Assembly (NCBI RefSeq): GCF_031844685.1
Contig: NZ_CP134605.1
Location: forward strand, 2,996,001-3,060,000
From: Streptomyces sp. ITFR-21
Lineage (GTDB): Bacteria; Actinomycetota; Actinomycetes; Streptomycetales; Streptomycetaceae
Direction: 5' to 3'
DNA length: 64,000 nucleotides
Shown: positions 16,278 to 25,986 of the stretch, piece by piece
How positions within the stretch are numbered: position 1 is the first letter of the stretch
Layout of the letters: each line of letters starts with the position of its first letter
Notes under the pieces: generated by a model
What the model was told of the DNA's origin: nothing
Databases searched by the model: none
Seen by the model: only the letters and a program-made list of their open reading frames with translations
Made by a program: the position numbers and the translations under genes

Positions 16278-17522
16278 TCATGCCGGGCCGGCGGGCCTCA
16301 CCGCGACGGATTGCGCCGCCGGCTGCCTCAGTTGGATCACCGCGTGCGTCCCGGTCGTACGCCACGGCTCGCCGGTCCCGTCGAGCGCGGCCACCGTGCC
16401 GGGATCAAGGCCGGTGATCACATCGGACTTGAGGGTGCGTAGGGCGGCCAGGGCGGCGCCGGGGAAGTAAGCGGTGCGGTCGGCAAAGGGCGTTGTGGCG
16501 GGCCAGTGGCGATCCCCGACCAGGCGGCGGTAGTTGAGGTCGCCCTTGGCGAGGACGAGGGTGGCGCGGGCCAGCTCGTTACGCAGGTCGGCGGGCATGT
16601 CCGCGTAGGGCAGCGGCGCGCAGGAGAACGGATGCGCGCGGACCGACAGACGGCCGTCGGCCATCGCCTGCCAAAGCCGGCCGCCGACACGGCCCGCCCG
16701 GCCCTCGGCCTCGCCGATCCGGCGCAGGCAGTCGACGACGTCCGCGGTGGTCGCGTCGGAGACGAAGTACGGGTGCGGCTTGACGTGGAGCACGACGGTG
16801 GCGGCGCGCCCGGTGTGCAGCAGGTGGTCGATGAGGACCAGGTCGGCGATGAGCTCGCGTCCGGCGTTGTCGGCGAGCACGTACACCGTGCCGCCGGGTA
16901 CCGCGTGCTTCCACAGCGGGTCGCCGTCGTCCACCAGCACGGACCGCACACCGGCCGGGCCCTGCCCCTGCTGCGCCCCCGCTCCCGCTCCCGCACCGGT
17001 GCTCGCGGTCTGGCCGGCGGTTGGGGCGGCGGTTGGGGCGGCGGCGGAGATGCGGAACCCCAGGTCGGCCCGGTTGCCCCAGAGCGACCCGTGCAGCACC
17101 GCCCGGTCCCGGGCGCCCGTCGGCAGACCGGTCAGCCCGTCCAGCGCGGCCAGCTCCTCCGCCACGGCCGAACCCCTCAGCTCGGCCCGCTTCGCGGGCC
17201 CGAAGGGATCGATACCCTGCCAGGGACCGGCACCGAAATACCCGACCGCGTCCAGCAGCCGCCAGTAGAAACAGCCCTCCGCCCACAGGAACGGCACCTC
17301 GAACCACGACCGGCCCGCGTACCCTTCGTCCCAGCCCTCCGGCACCGCCCCGATCGGCCCGCCTCCCGCGCTCTCCTCCAGCAGCACCTCAAGAGCCCGC
17401 CGCTGCCCCGGCCCGTACGGAAACGCGTCCCGAACCTGCCGGATGAGCGCAGGGTGCCGCTCGGTCAGCACGCCGCGGGCGAAGGAACCCGGTGTGGCGG
17501 TGACGACCGTTGCCGGTGCCAT
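16278..17522 (-). CDS. DUF89/ARMT1-like metal-dependent damage-control phosphatase
   Basis: The 414-residue protein shows the DUF89 active-site segments VYVLADNAGRELIADL (Asp and Asn metal ligands) and LAKGDLNYRRLVGD near the C-terminus. Family members dephosphorylate unwanted sugar phosphates or damaged metabolites. A poly-Ala/Thr/Gly linker at about 160–190 is an unusual insertion. It is first in a two-gene unit with the ADP-ribosylglycohydrolase, suggesting clean-up of ADP-ribose or phosphosugar by-products (inference). Confidence 0.85.
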   Translation of the reverse strand: MAPATVVTATPGSFARGVLTERHPALIRQVRDAFPYGPGQRRALEVLLEESAGGGPIGAVPEGWDEGYAGRSWFEVPFLWAEGCFYWRLLDAVGYFGAGPWQGIDPFGPAKRAELRGSAVAEELAALDGLTGLPTGARDRAVLHGSLWGNRADLGFRISAAAPTAAPTAGQTASTGAGAGAGAQQGQGPAGVRSVLVDDGDPLWKHAVPGGTVYVLADNAGRELIADLVLIDHLLHTGRAATVVLHVKPHPYFVSDATTADVVDCLRRIGEAEGRAGRVGGRLWQAMADGRLSVRAHPFSCAPLPYADMPADLRNELARATLVLAKGDLNYRRLVGDRHWPATTPFADRTAYFPGAALAALRTLKSDVITGLDPGTVAALDGTGEPWRTTGTHAVIQLRQPAAQSVAVRPAGPA

Positions 17523-18505
17523 CAGCTCGGACCCTTCCCTCGCGCCGACGCCTCTACGGCAGCCGTCACCCTCGCGATCTGCCGCCCACCAACCGGGGCA
17601 CCCGCGAGGGGACCCGTGGGCAGTTCCGGGAGCGCATCCGGAAAGAAGACACCAGCGGCGCCGGTCCCGCCCGCCGACCGGCCCAGCGCACCCCCCGCCC
17701 GCCCGGCCGTCCTGCCGTGCCGCCGGGCGGCTTCCAGCCCGGCACCTTCCCGCCTGGCAGCGACACGCCGGACGCCATCGCCTCGCGACCCTGGTGCTTC
17801 CCCGAGATGGTGACTACCGCTCGCTGAGCTCACCCGGCCAGCCTACGCGGCCGCCTCCCGGCCTCCCCGACCGTCGCAGCCGTCGCAACCGCCGCGTCGG
17901 CCAGGCGGTAGGCCCCTCCCACCCCGCCGTCGCCGGGCCGTCCGGTCAGGTCACCGGCCGCGGCCCGGTCACCGGTGCCAGACGCCCGATCACCGGTGCC
18001 CGATACCCGTTGCTCCACGAGCGCCGCCTTACGCCCGCGACGGACGTGGCCCCTCGCACTTCCGGCCAGGCGCTCCGCGCAGCAAGCCGCCCCTTCCCCC
18101 GGGGCCCGCCCGCTCCGGGGCCACCGCTCCTCGGTGAGTCCCGCGCATTTCACGGCCGGGGTCGCGCGATGGTAGTCCGGGAAGGCGCGCGGAACTGCGT
18201 GCTCGAGTGACGAAGGCGGGCGGACCGATGCGGTGGTCGGGTTGGGCGGTCGGCCCAGGCAGTATGGGCGGCACAGGCGGCACAGGCGGCCCGGACCGGC
18301 CGGGCTGGCCGGGCTGGCCGGGCTGGCCGGGAGGGGTGGGCCGCTCCGGAGAGGTGGGCCGGCCGTGCCAATCGGGGCCCACCGGTCACACTTCCCGGCC
18401 GGGCCGGGCCGATCCGCGCCCGGCAAACCCGCGCCCGGCCCAGGCGCCTGACCTCCCCCCTGCCGGCACGGCCTCCGCCCCGGATTCTCGGCTCCGGAGC
18501 GGCAG
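17523..18505. other. Long intergenic region without supported gene
   Basis: About 980 bp between divergent genes. Several frames are open because of the GC content, but they are Arg/Pro-rich, overlap each other and have no recognisable domain. The right half holds short tandem repeats (listed separately). A promoter for each flanking gene should lie here. Confidence 0.5.
18260..18332. repeat. Short GC-rich tandem repeats
   Basis: GGCACAGGC-type 9-mers around 18270–18290 are followed by three exact copies of CCGGGCTGG (18300–18326). They look like slippage products in non-coding DNA. Confidence 0.8.
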
Positions 18506-19129
18506 GTGACCCGTACCGAACATGTCTGGTACGCCTCCTACGGCTCCAACATGCACACCTCCCGACTGCGCTGCTATCTCGCCGGCGGCCGTCCACCAGG
18601 CGCTTCCCGCACTTACCCGGGCTGCCGCGACCCCCGGATGCCGCTGCGGTCGGTGGCCGTCGACCTGCCCGGCAGCGTCTACTTCGCCACCGAGTCCCCG
18701 GTCTGGACCGGCGGCCGCGCTTTCTACGACCCGGACGCGCCCGGCCGCGTCCTGGCCCGGGCCCACCTGGTGACCACCGCCCAGTTCGCCGACATCGCCG
18801 CCCAGGAGATGTACGCCCCGCCCGGCCACGACCTCGACCTCACCCAGGTCCTCACCGAGGGGCGCGCCCGCCTCGGCCCCGGCCGTTACGAGACGCTGGT
18901 CCGCCCCGGCGAGCTGGACGGCTTCCCCGTCCTCACCTTCACGGCGCCCTGGCTGATGGGCGACGTCAAGTGGACCCAGCCGTCCGCCGGCTACCTCCGT
19001 CACCTCGCCGCCGGCCTGCTCGAAGCGGGCGCCTGGGATCTGGCGTCCGTCGCCGCCTACCTCGCCGACCTCCCGGGCGCCGCCGGCCACTGGACGGCTG
19101 CGGAGGTACGGCTGCTCGTCGCGGACTGA
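18506..19129 (+). CDS. Gamma-glutamylcyclotransferase-like protein
   Basis: The 207-residue protein begins with WYASYGSNMHTSRLRCYL, close to the YGSNL/M substrate loop of the gamma-glutamylcyclotransferase fold. Similar actinobacterial proteins are sometimes labelled histone deacetylase, without support here. GTG 18506 follows GGAG by about eight bases. It may process gamma-glutamyl compounds, but the general acid Glu is not clearly placed, so the reaction is uncertain. Confidence 0.65.
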   Translation: MTRTEHVWYASYGSNMHTSRLRCYLAGGRPPGASRTYPGCRDPRMPLRSVAVDLPGSVYFATESPVWTGGRAFYDPDAPGRVLARAHLVTTAQFADIAAQEMYAPPGHDLDLTQVLTEGRARLGPGRYETLVRPGELDGFPVLTFTAPWLMGDVKWTQPSAGYLRHLAAGLLEAGAWDLASVAAYLADLPGAAGHWTAAEVRLLVAD

Positions 19130-19154
19130 CCCGCGCGCCGGTTCCGCGCCGCGG

Positions 19155-19511
19155 CTACCGGGTCCCGACCGGCGGCCACGGCTCCACCGCACGGACCGCC
19201 GCCACGGGCAGCGGCCCGTAGATGTGCGGGTACTCGGGCGCCCCGGGGGCGGCCGGCTCATAGCGGACCGGGACGCCGAGCAGCGTGTCGTCGATCACCA
19301 GCACAACCAGCTCGACCCCGGCCGCCGGGTCGCGCCTCCCGTCGCGGTCGCCGTAGAGGAAGGCGGCCACGGCCGGGAGCTGGTGCCGTAGCGAGCAGTG
19401 GATGAAGCCCTCCTGCTGGAGGGTGCGCCCCCGGGTGGACCAGGTGTACGTACCGGCCGCGCGGGCCGCCTCCCACAGGGGCCGTTCGGTGAGGTGGAGC
19501 AGTTCCGCCAT
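19155..19511 (-). CDS. DUF952 family protein
   Basis: This 118-residue protein matches DUF952 in length and motifs: an N-terminal LLHLTERPLWEAA, the central GFIHCS, and YPHIYGPLP toward the C-terminus. The conserved His/Cys and HIYG motifs suggest a small ligand-binding or enzyme fold; function is unknown. It reads the same way as the GNAT gene at 19615 but with a 100-bp gap, so co-transcription is possible. Confidence 0.85.
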   Translation of the reverse strand: MAELLHLTERPLWEAARAAGTYTWSTRGRTLQQEGFIHCSLRHQLPAVAAFLYGDRDGRRDPAAGVELVVLVIDDTLLGVPVRYEPAAPGAPEYPHIYGPLPVAAVRAVEPWPPVGTR

Positions 19512-19614
19512 GGCCCCACGCTACGGGCTACGGTCGCGGCGCGGGACCGGGCGGCCGGGTGGGCGGCCGGGTGGGCGGCCAGGTGGGTGGTGCGCCCCGT
19601 GGCGCGGGTGGGCG

Positions 19615-20208
19615 TCAGGACCGGGGTTCGCGCCACATGGGCCACATGTGCGGGCCGTCGGGGAGGTCGACGGTCCGGCCCAGGAAGACGAACCCGAGCC
19701 GTTCGTAGAGGGCGCGGCTGCGGAGGCTGCTCGCTTCGAGGTAGGCGTGCAGTCCGTCACGGTCACAACGGGCCAGCACCCCGGCTATCAGCTCGGTACC
19801 CAGACCCTTCCCGTGCAGGTCGGGGTCGACACCTATCACCACCAGGTACTCGTGCGCGCGGTCCTTGGGATGTGCTTCGCCGGTGAGCCGGGCGATCTGC
19901 TCGATGCGTTCGTTGTCCGGGTCGATCGAGGCACGGAAACCCGCCGGGTCGTCGTCATCTCCATGCTCCCCCGCGGGTACCGACTGCCACACCGCGACCG
20001 CCGAACCGTCCTCGGCCAGGTCCACATACCCTCCCTCCGCGATCGCCATGTCGAAGAAGGCCCCCATCAAGGTGCCGTGGTCCCGCTCCAGCTGGTCCGG
20101 GTCGGGGAAGACCCAGCGGCTCACCGCGTCCGAGGCGAAAGCCCTGTGCAGCAGTTCGACTGCCGTGTCCCGGTCGCCCGCCCCGGCCCTCCGAATCGGC
20201 ACGCCCAT
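19615..20208 (-). CDS. GNAT-family N-acetyltransferase
   Basis: The 197-residue protein shows the GNAT acetyl-CoA motif in VVIGVDPDLHGKGLGTELI (Q/RxxGxG/A loop as HGKGLG) and the C-terminal YERLGFVFLG. It should transfer an acetyl group from acetyl-CoA to a small molecule or peptide amine. The substrate is not predictable. The start ATG 20208 begins directly at the first beta strand of the fold. Confidence 0.85.
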   Translation of the reverse strand: MGVPIRRAGAGDRDTAVELLHRAFASDAVSRWVFPDPDQLERDHGTLMGAFFDMAIAEGGYVDLAEDGSAVAVWQSVPAGEHGDDDDPAGFRASIDPDNERIEQIARLTGEAHPKDRAHEYLVVIGVDPDLHGKGLGTELIAGVLARCDRDGLHAYLEASSLRSRALYERLGFVFLGRTVDLPDGPHMWPMWREPRS

Positions 20209-20329
20209 GTGTCCGCCCCGCCCTTCATGTCAGTTCACCCTGCACGTACGGCGGTTGCAGCCTAGACGGTGTGCTCCCGCGGCCCATGTCGGGGATGCCC
20301 GCCGCGTCCCCGACATCAGCGGCGGCCGT

Positions 20330-21235
20330 TCAGCCGCGCCCTCGTATGCCGGCCGTGCGCGCCTCGATCGCGTGCAGCACCGAGACCATGTCGCCGTCGG
20401 CGTACCCCAGGCCGACCGTCTCCGCGAACAGGGCGTGGCACACATCCAACAGCGGCGACGCCACGTCCGACTTCCTGGCGGCGTCGGCGATCAACTCGTT
20501 GTTCTTCAGTACGTCCGACGCGGCCGCCTGAACGGCGAAGTCCCGGCTCATCAGCTTGGGCGACTTCATCCGCGACACTCCGCTCGCCATCGGTCCCGCG
20601 TCCAGCACCTCCAGGAACTGCCGCTTGTCCAGCCCGTGCTGGTCCGCGAAGTGGAACGCCTCGGTGAGTCCGGTCACCAGGGTGATCAGGAAGATGTTCA
20701 CCGACAGCTTCATCAGCAGCGCGTCGGGAGCGGCACCGCAGACAAACGTCTCCCGGCACATGGGCCCGAGCAACGGCCGCACCCTCTCCACCGCCTCCTC
20801 CTCTCCCGCGAGCATCGCCACCAGTCGGCCCTCCTCCGCCGGGACCCTGGATCCCGAGACCGGCGCCTCCACGTAACTCCCGCCCGCCGCACGGACATCG
20901 GCCTCCAGCGCGTGCGAATAGTCCGGCGACGTGGTCCCCATGTGCACAACCGTCCGTCCGGCGACGTACCCGGCGAAGTCCGGACTCCCCCGCCGCAGGG
21001 TGGCGTCGACCGCGCCCCCGTCGGCGAGCATCAGGAACACGACCTGGGACCGCTGGAACACCTCCAAGGGGGTTGCCGCGACCACCGCCCCGGCCGCCCC
21101 CAGCCGGTCGCCACGGGCCGGCGTCCGGTTCCAGACGGTGAGCGGGGTGCCGGCCCGCGCCAGGTTCAGCGCCATGGGGCGACCCATGACACCAAGGCCG
21201 AGAAAGCCCACCCGCACCGTCTCTGTCTCCGTCAT
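20330..21235 (-). CDS. 3-hydroxyisobutyrate dehydrogenase-family NAD(P)-dependent oxidoreductase
   Basis: The 301-residue protein begins with [19 protein letters not shown], the GxGxMG nucleotide-binding motif of the beta-hydroxyacid dehydrogenase family. [14 protein letters not shown] (substrate loop) and [11 protein letters not shown] with the catalytic Lys follow. ATG 21235 is chosen because it begins just before the Rossmann strand; the frame is open upstream to 21583. It diverges from the GNAT gene at 21272, and the shared 36-bp gap lies beside the operator-like dyads, so TetR control is likely. Confidence 0.88.
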   Translation of the reverse strand: MTETETVRVGFLGLGVMGRPMALNLARAGTPLTVWNRTPARGDRLGAAGAVVAATPLEVFQRSQVVFLMLADGGAVDATLRRGSPDFAGYVAGRTVVHMGTTSPDYSHALEADVRAAGGSYVEAPVSGSRVPAEEGRLVAMLAGEEEAVERVRPLLGPMCRETFVCGAAPDALLMKLSVNIFLITLVTGLTEAFHFADQHGLDKRQFLEVLDAGPMASGVSRMKSPKLMSRDFAVQAAASDVLKNNELIADAARKSDVASPLLDVCHALFAETVGLGYADGDMVSVLHAIEARTAGIRGRG

Positions 21236-21271
21236 CCTGCACCGCCGCCTTCGTCTGATCGTGGATCGAAC

Positions 21272-21868
21272 ATGGACTTGCCACCTATGACGGTCGTCAT
21301 GATACTGATTTCTATGACAGTCGTCATAGAAGATGCGGTCAGCTCTCCGGCCGTACGGCCCCACTCCGGCCAGCCGGCCTCCACCTTGTGGTCGGTCGCC
21401 CCGGCCCACCCCGGCGACCGCCCGGCCCTGGCCGACCTCTTCACCGCCTGCTCGCCGGAGACCATCCGTCTCCGCTTCTTCGGACGCCTGCGCGCGTGGC
21501 CCCGCGACTACCTGGACGGCGCCCTCGCCGGCCCGCCCGAGCAGCACGACAGCGTGGTGGCCTACCGAAGCGGCCGTACCCACCTGCTCGGGATGGCCAG
21601 CCTCGCCACCCCCTGCGACGCCGGGCCCGACGTCGGCGAACTGGGGGTCCTCGTCGCCGATCCCTGGCAGCGCCAGGGCGTCGGCACCGCCATGCTCGAA
21701 CTGCTCCTCACCCGGGCCCGCGCCCGCGGGCTCGAACGAGTGGCGGCCTCAGTCATGCCCGGCAGACCCCGCCTCCTTGCGGCCCTCGCCCAGCGCCTCG
21801 AAGCGGACGGCGCCCTGCGCGCGCGGGACGGCCTGACGGGCATCTATAAGCTGACCCGGCGGCCGTAG
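21272..21868 (+). CDS. GNAT-family N-acetyltransferase
   Basis: The fold is clear from [23 protein letters not shown] (acetyl-CoA loop QRQGVGTA) in the C-terminal half of this about 198-residue protein. The start is uncertain: in-frame ATGs at 21272, 21287, 21299 and 21314 lie in or near two operator-like dyads and none has a good ribosome site. The domain itself begins near residue 38, so a later start (for example TTG 21386) or a leaderless transcript is possible. It precedes the TetR gene by 91 bp. Confidence 0.8.
   Translation: MDLPPMTVVMILISMTVVIEDAVSSPAVRPHSGQPASTLWSVAPAHPGDRPALADLFTACSPETIRLRFFGRLRAWPRDYLDGALAGPPEQHDSVVAYRSGRTHLLGMASLATPCDAGPDVGELGVLVADPWQRQGVGTAMLELLLTRARARGLERVAASVMPGRPRLLAALAQRLEADGALRARDGLTGIYKLTRRP
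21285..21329. promoter_or_regulatory. Two TATGAC-N4-GTCATA dyads, probable TetR operator
   Basis: One dyad, ATGAC-GGTC-GTCAT, lies at 21287–21300. A longer one, CTATGAC-AGTC-GTCATAG, lies at 21312–21329 with perfect 7-bp arms. Centres are 27 bp apart, and both lie between a divergent oxidoreductase and a GNAT–TetR unit. This is the geometry expected of an autoregulating TetR-family operator. Confidence 0.7.
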
Positions 21869-21959
21869 CCGGCCGCGTTCCTTCGGTGAGGCCCCGTTTC
21901 TCCGGAGAGGTCCCGCGCCCTTCGGAGTGTCAGCGAGTCGGAGAGGTGGTCGGTCGGCG

Positions 21960-22631
21960 ATGGCGATTCCGGAAGAGCGGCCCGCAACAGTGAATCCGCG
22001 GCCCGAGGAGCGCGCGCCCCAGGAAGGCAGCGCCACGGGCAGGACCCACAGCCCCCGCGAGCGGATGGTCTTCAGCGCCGCCCAACTCATCCGCCGCGAC
22101 GGCGTGAGCGCCACCGGTATGCGCGAGGTCGCCGCCCACGCCCGGGCACCTCGCGGCTCGCTCCAGCACTATTTCCCCGGCGGCAAGGAACAGCTCGTCA
22201 ACGAGGCCGTCGCCTGGGCCGGCCGCTACGCCGGCAACCGCGTCGCCCGCTTCCTCGCCGCCATGTCCGAGCCACCGACGCCGAGCAGACTTTTCGCGGC
22301 GATGGTTCAGCAGTGGACGGACGAATTCCAGACCGCCGGCTTCGCCTCGGGCTGCCCGGTCGCCGCCGCGACGGTGGACTGCGCGGAGTCCACCGGGTCC
22401 ACCCGGGCAGCGGCCGCCGACGCCTTCGCCACCTGGAACGCCCCCGTCGCCCGAGCCCTCACCTCCATGGGCGTGCCGGCCGCCCAAGCCCCTTCTCTGG
22501 CCACCCTCATGATCAGCACGCTTGAGGGCGCCATCCTCATTTCCCGCGCCGAACACGACATCCGCGCGCTCACGACGGTCGCCCAGCAGCTGGGACCACT
22601 GCTGGACGGATGTGTCGCAACCACCCCGTGA
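21960..22631 (+). CDS. TetR-family transcriptional regulator
   Basis: The 223-residue protein has an N-terminal TetR helix-turn-helix (RERMVFSAAQLIRRDGVSATGMREVAAHARAPRGSLQHYFPGGKEQL) after a disordered stretch of about 40 residues. The C-terminal domain (SGCPVAAATVDCAES; LMISTLEGAILISRA) fits the YxaF/LmrA-type subgroup. Ligand unknown. GGAGAGG lies 13 bases before ATG 21960; a GTG at 21927 is an alternative. It probably represses itself and the divergent oxidoreductase through the dyads at 21285–21329. Confidence 0.9.
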   Translation: MAIPEERPATVNPRPEERAPQEGSATGRTHSPRERMVFSAAQLIRRDGVSATGMREVAAHARAPRGSLQHYFPGGKEQLVNEAVAWAGRYAGNRVARFLAAMSEPPTPSRLFAAMVQQWTDEFQTAGFASGCPVAAATVDCAESTGSTRAAAADAFATWNAPVARALTSMGVPAAQAPSLATLMISTLEGAILISRAEHDIRALTTVAQQLGPLLDGCVATTP

Positions 22632-23308
22632 ACCCGTGTCCCACTGAACACATCCATATCTCGGCCAAAAATCACCGACCTCTCCGAATCGGTCCATGCG
22701 CCCTCAGCGCCGTGTTCCTATTTCCCAGCCAGGTCCGGCCTTGCCTGTGCGACGTGTCCGGACGGGGCGGGACCGGCCGCGGTATCCGGCCCCCAGCCCC
22801 AGACCGCGCACGCCTGGTCGTGTGCCACCGCCCTCGCCGCACCACAACGACGGCGGACACGACGGTCACCACGGACAACGACACGGCGAGAGACACGACA
22901 GCCGCACGTCACAGCCACCCCGGAGCCGGTGCGGGCGCGCCACCGGAACGACCATGACATGAGAACGGCTGCCGTCCGCCGCCGAGCCGTCCGCACTCCG
23001 GACCGACCCCGTAGCCCGGATTCACAACGGAGCGCCGGCCGCGTGGCGGGTGGACGCGGCGAAGCTCGACCGTTGCTCGGGCGGCGCCGGCTGACCCGCA
23101 TCCGCCGGCCGCACCCGCCCGAGGGGCTCGTGGAAATGATCCCCCACGACCACAACGGTAAACAATGAATTCTGCGGAATTTCCCCTCCGGAATAATAGG
23201 GCTTATGTGAATTACGGATGGTGTTTGCGATGCGGTCCCGGGGGCAGCAGATCCGCGTACGCAGCCGCGTATGTACGCGTGTGTATAGGTGTCAGTGAGG
23301 AGACCGCG
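22632..23308. other. Intergenic region upstream of the universal stress protein
   Basis: About 680 bp with no recognisable gene. The last 140 bp, around 23165–23215, are clearly richer in A/T than the surroundings and are the likely promoter zone of the stress gene. A frame at 22929–23168 is Arg-rich and looks non-coding. Confidence 0.5.
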
Positions 23309-23926
23309 ATGGTCGAGCCGATTGCCGATCCCGAGGACGAATCCGTGGAGCTGCCGGTGGGGGAACCGGCGGGCCGGTCCGTGGTCGAACCGTTGGGCGC
23401 GGTGGCGACCGCGCCGACGAGCGAATCCGCGACCGCCCCGGGCAGGATCGTGGTCGGTGTCGACGGCTCGCAGCCGTCGTTGCAGGCGCTGCGCTGGGCC
23501 GCCCGCCAGACCGCCCTCACCGGGTCGGCCCTCGAAGCGGTCCTGGCATATGAACTGCCCGGCGCGGCGGGCTGGGCCGGGCTACCGGAGCTGCCGGAGC
23601 TGCCGGAGCTGCCGGAGCTGCCGGACGATCTTGACTTGGAAGGCCCGGCGCGGCGGGCACTGGCGCAAGCGGTCACGACCGCGCTGCCGGGCGAACAGGC
23701 CGTGCCCGTCAGTCAGACCGTGGTGATGGGCAACGCCGCCCAGGCCATTCTCGACCGGGCCGTGGGCGCCGAGCTGATCGTGGTCGGCGTGCGCGGCCAC
23801 GGCACTTTCCGCGCGACGCTGCTCGGCTCGGTCAGTCATACGGTCACACTTCACGCGCCGTGCCCGGTCGTGGTGGTGCGCGGCACGGCGGAACAGTCCG
23901 AGGCGGGCGCGCACCGAAGCTCGTAG
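23309..23926 (+). CDS. Universal stress protein (UspA family), single domain
   Basis: The 205-residue protein has a UspA domain starting RIVVGVDGSQPSLQALRWA. It has the ATP-binding pattern G-2x-G-9x-G-S in GVRGHGTFRATLLGS near the C-terminus, so it is probably of the ATP-binding class. A Pro/Glu linker of repeated LPE units (residues about 92–105) is unusual. GAGGAG lies seven bases before ATG 23309; the longer frame to 23165 lacks a site. It may act in stress or dormancy responses. Confidence 0.9.
   Translation: MVEPIADPEDESVELPVGEPAGRSVVEPLGAVATAPTSESATAPGRIVVGVDGSQPSLQALRWAARQTALTGSALEAVLAYELPGAAGWAGLPELPELPELPELPDDLDLEGPARRALAQAVTTALPGEQAVPVSQTVVMGNAAQAILDRAVGAELIVVGVRGHGTFRATLLGSVSHTVTLHAPCPVVVVRGTAEQSEAGAHRSS
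23582..23626. repeat. 9-bp in-frame repeat in the universal stress gene
   Basis: About five copies of CTGCCGGAG (first slightly different) encode LPELPELPE-type residues in a loop of the UspA domain. Confidence 0.9.
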
Positions 23927-24144
23927 CGGGATATAGAGAAAAACGCATAGCGAAAAACGGCCGGCGAAAGCTGGACCGGCCCCGGGCGGCTGCGCCGCGG
24001 TGGCCGCGGCGCAGCCGTGGAACTGTCGAAACGGACACATCGAAACACATCGGACGGGCCGGCGGATCGGCCGCGGCCGGAAGTTATCCACAGGCCACGA
24101 AGGCCATCTCACCGAATGTGCGTGCGGCAGAGCATGATGGGGGC

Positions 24145-25986
24145 ATGAACGAGATCACCGGGCCCGCGAGCGGGTCCATGCCCGATTGGGAGAAGCGGTT
24201 CCGCGCGCCGCGCGTCGGCCTGCCGGAGTGGGCGGAAGACGCCCCGGAGCGCAGCCTGTTCGTATCGAACGTCACGGGTACGTATGAGCTGTACGCGTGG
24301 GATCGCAGAACCGGCGGCCGACGGCAGGTGACCGACCGGCCGAACGGGACGACGGAAGGCGCCCTCAGCCGGGACGGCGAGTGGGTGTGGTGGTTCTCCG
24401 ACTCCGACGGGGACGAGTTCGGGGTGTGGATGAAGCAGCCGTTCCGGGGTGGCGAGGACATACCGGCCGCGCCGGAACTCACACCTTCCTACCCGGCCGG
24501 GCTGGCGCTCGGCGCCGACGGGGTCGCGGTGATCGGCCGTTCCACGGACGACGAGGGCACCTCCGTGCATGTGGTGCGCCCGGACACGGCGGCACCGTAC
24601 GAGATCTACCGGCACGCGGAGTCCGCGGGTGTCGGGGACCTCTCGGAGGACGGCACGCTGGTCGTCATCGAGCACACCGAACACGGCGACGCGATGCACA
24701 GTGCCCTGCGGGTCGTCCGGGTCGCGGACGGCTCGACGGTCGCCGAACTGGACGACACCGCGGGCGGCACCCGCGAACTGGGTCTGGACTGCCTCGGGTT
24801 CGCCCCTGTGCCGGGGGACACCCGGCTGCTCGTCGGCCACCAGAGGACCGACCGCTGGCTGCCGATGATCTGGGACGTGGCAAGCGGCGAGGAGACAGCT
24901 CTCGCTATAAATCTACCGGGCGACGTGCACGCCGAGTGGTATCCGGACGGTTCCGCGCTGCTGGTCGTGCACGACTTCCACGCCCGCAGCGAGATCTTCC
25001 GGTACGACCTGGCGGCGAGCGTTCTGACGCCGCTGGACACACCGCCGGGTTCGGTCGGCGGAGCGACGGCCCGACCGGACGGCACGGTGGAGTATCTGTG
25101 GTCGTCGGCGGAGCATCCGCCGGCGGTACGGTCCACGACCGGCGGCATCGTACTGGAGGCGCCGGGACTGCGGGCACCGGACTCAGCGCCGGTGGAGGAC
25201 GTATGGGTGGACGGGCCCGCCGGCCCCATCCACGCACTGGTGCAGCGCCCGGTCCAACCCCGCACCGGGGCCGAGGACGGGAAGGAACAAGCGGGAGGTC
25301 CATACCCGACCGTCTTCGAACTCCACGGCGGCCCGACCTGGCACGACTCCGACGCGTTCGCCGCCGGACCGGCCGCCTGGCTCGACCACGGCTTCGCAGT
25401 GGTCCGGGTCAACTACCGCGGCTCGACCGGTTACGGCCGCGAGTGGACGGACGCGCTCAAGCATCGAGTGGGTCTGATCGAGCTGGAGGACATCGCGGCA
25501 GTCCGCGAATGGGCGGTCGCATCCGGCCTCGCCGACCCGGCGAAGCTGGTACTGACCGGCGGCTCCTGGGGCGGTTACCTGACGCTGCTGGGCCTCGGCA
25601 CCCAGCCGGAGGCGTGGACGGTGGGCGTGGCGGCGGTCCCGGTCGCCGACTATCCGGCCGCATACGCCGACGAGATGGAGGCCCTCAAGGCTTTGGACCG
25701 CACCTTCTTCGGCGGTTCCCCGGAGGAGGTGCCGGAGCGCTACCAGGCCTCGTCGCCGCTCACCTACATCGACGAGGTGACCGCGCCCGTCTACATCAGT
25801 GCGGGCACGAACGACCCGCGCTGCCCGATACGCCAGATCGACAACTACGTCGAGCGGCTGCGGGAGCTGGACAAGCCGCACGAGGTGTACCGGTACGACG
25901 CGGGACACGGTTCTCTGGTGGTGGAGGAGCGGATCAAGCAGGTCCGGCTGGAGCTGGCCTTCGCCCTGCGGCACGTGGGCGGCTGA
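24145..25986 (+). CDS. S9-family prolyl oligopeptidase-type serine peptidase
   Basis: The 613-residue protein has an N-terminal beta-propeller (about 1–370) and a C-terminal alpha/beta-hydrolase domain. Catalytic residues are the Ser in GGSWGGYL, the Asp in GTNDPRCP and the His in DAGHGSL. It should cleave short peptides at Pro or related residues, or act as an acylaminoacyl peptidase; no signal peptide is seen, so it is probably cytosolic. ATG 24145 has GGGGG immediately upstream. It stands alone, with a consensus DnaA-box-like 9-mer about 60 bp upstream that is probably chance. Confidence 0.9.
   Translation: MNEITGPASGSMPDWEKRFRAPRVGLPEWAEDAPERSLFVSNVTGTYELYAWDRRTGGRRQVTDRPNGTTEGALSRDGEWVWWFSDSDGDEFGVWMKQPFRGGEDIPAAPELTPSYPAGLALGADGVAVIGRSTDDEGTSVHVVRPDTAAPYEIYRHAESAGVGDLSEDGTLVVIEHTEHGDAMHSALRVVRVADGSTVAELDDTAGGTRELGLDCLGFAPVPGDTRLLVGHQRTDRWLPMIWDVASGEETALAINLPGDVHAEWYPDGSALLVVHDFHARSEIFRYDLAASVLTPLDTPPGSVGGATARPDGTVEYLWSSAEHPPAVRSTTGGIVLEAPGLRAPDSAPVEDVWVDGPAGPIHALVQRPVQPRTGAEDGKEQAGGPYPTVFELHGGPTWHDSDAFAAGPAAWLDHGFAVVRVNYRGSTGYGREWTDALKHRVGLIELEDIAAVREWAVASGLADPAKLVLTGGSWGGYLTLLGLGTQPEAWTVGVAAVPVADYPAAYADEMEALKALDRTFFGGSPEEVPERYQASSPLTYIDEVTAPVYISAGTNDPRCPIRQIDNYVERLRELDKPHEVYRYDAGHGSLVVEERIKQVRLELAFALRHVGG

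Noticed and set aside
17523..18505. Several long open frames on both strands
   Set aside because: They are Arg/Pro-rich, overlap one another and lack ribosome sites and domains; long frames are expected by chance at this GC content.
24084..24092. Consensus DnaA box TTATCCACA
   Set aside because: It is a single copy, with no cluster of boxes, no A/T-rich region and no dnaA or dnaN nearby; a chance match is likely.
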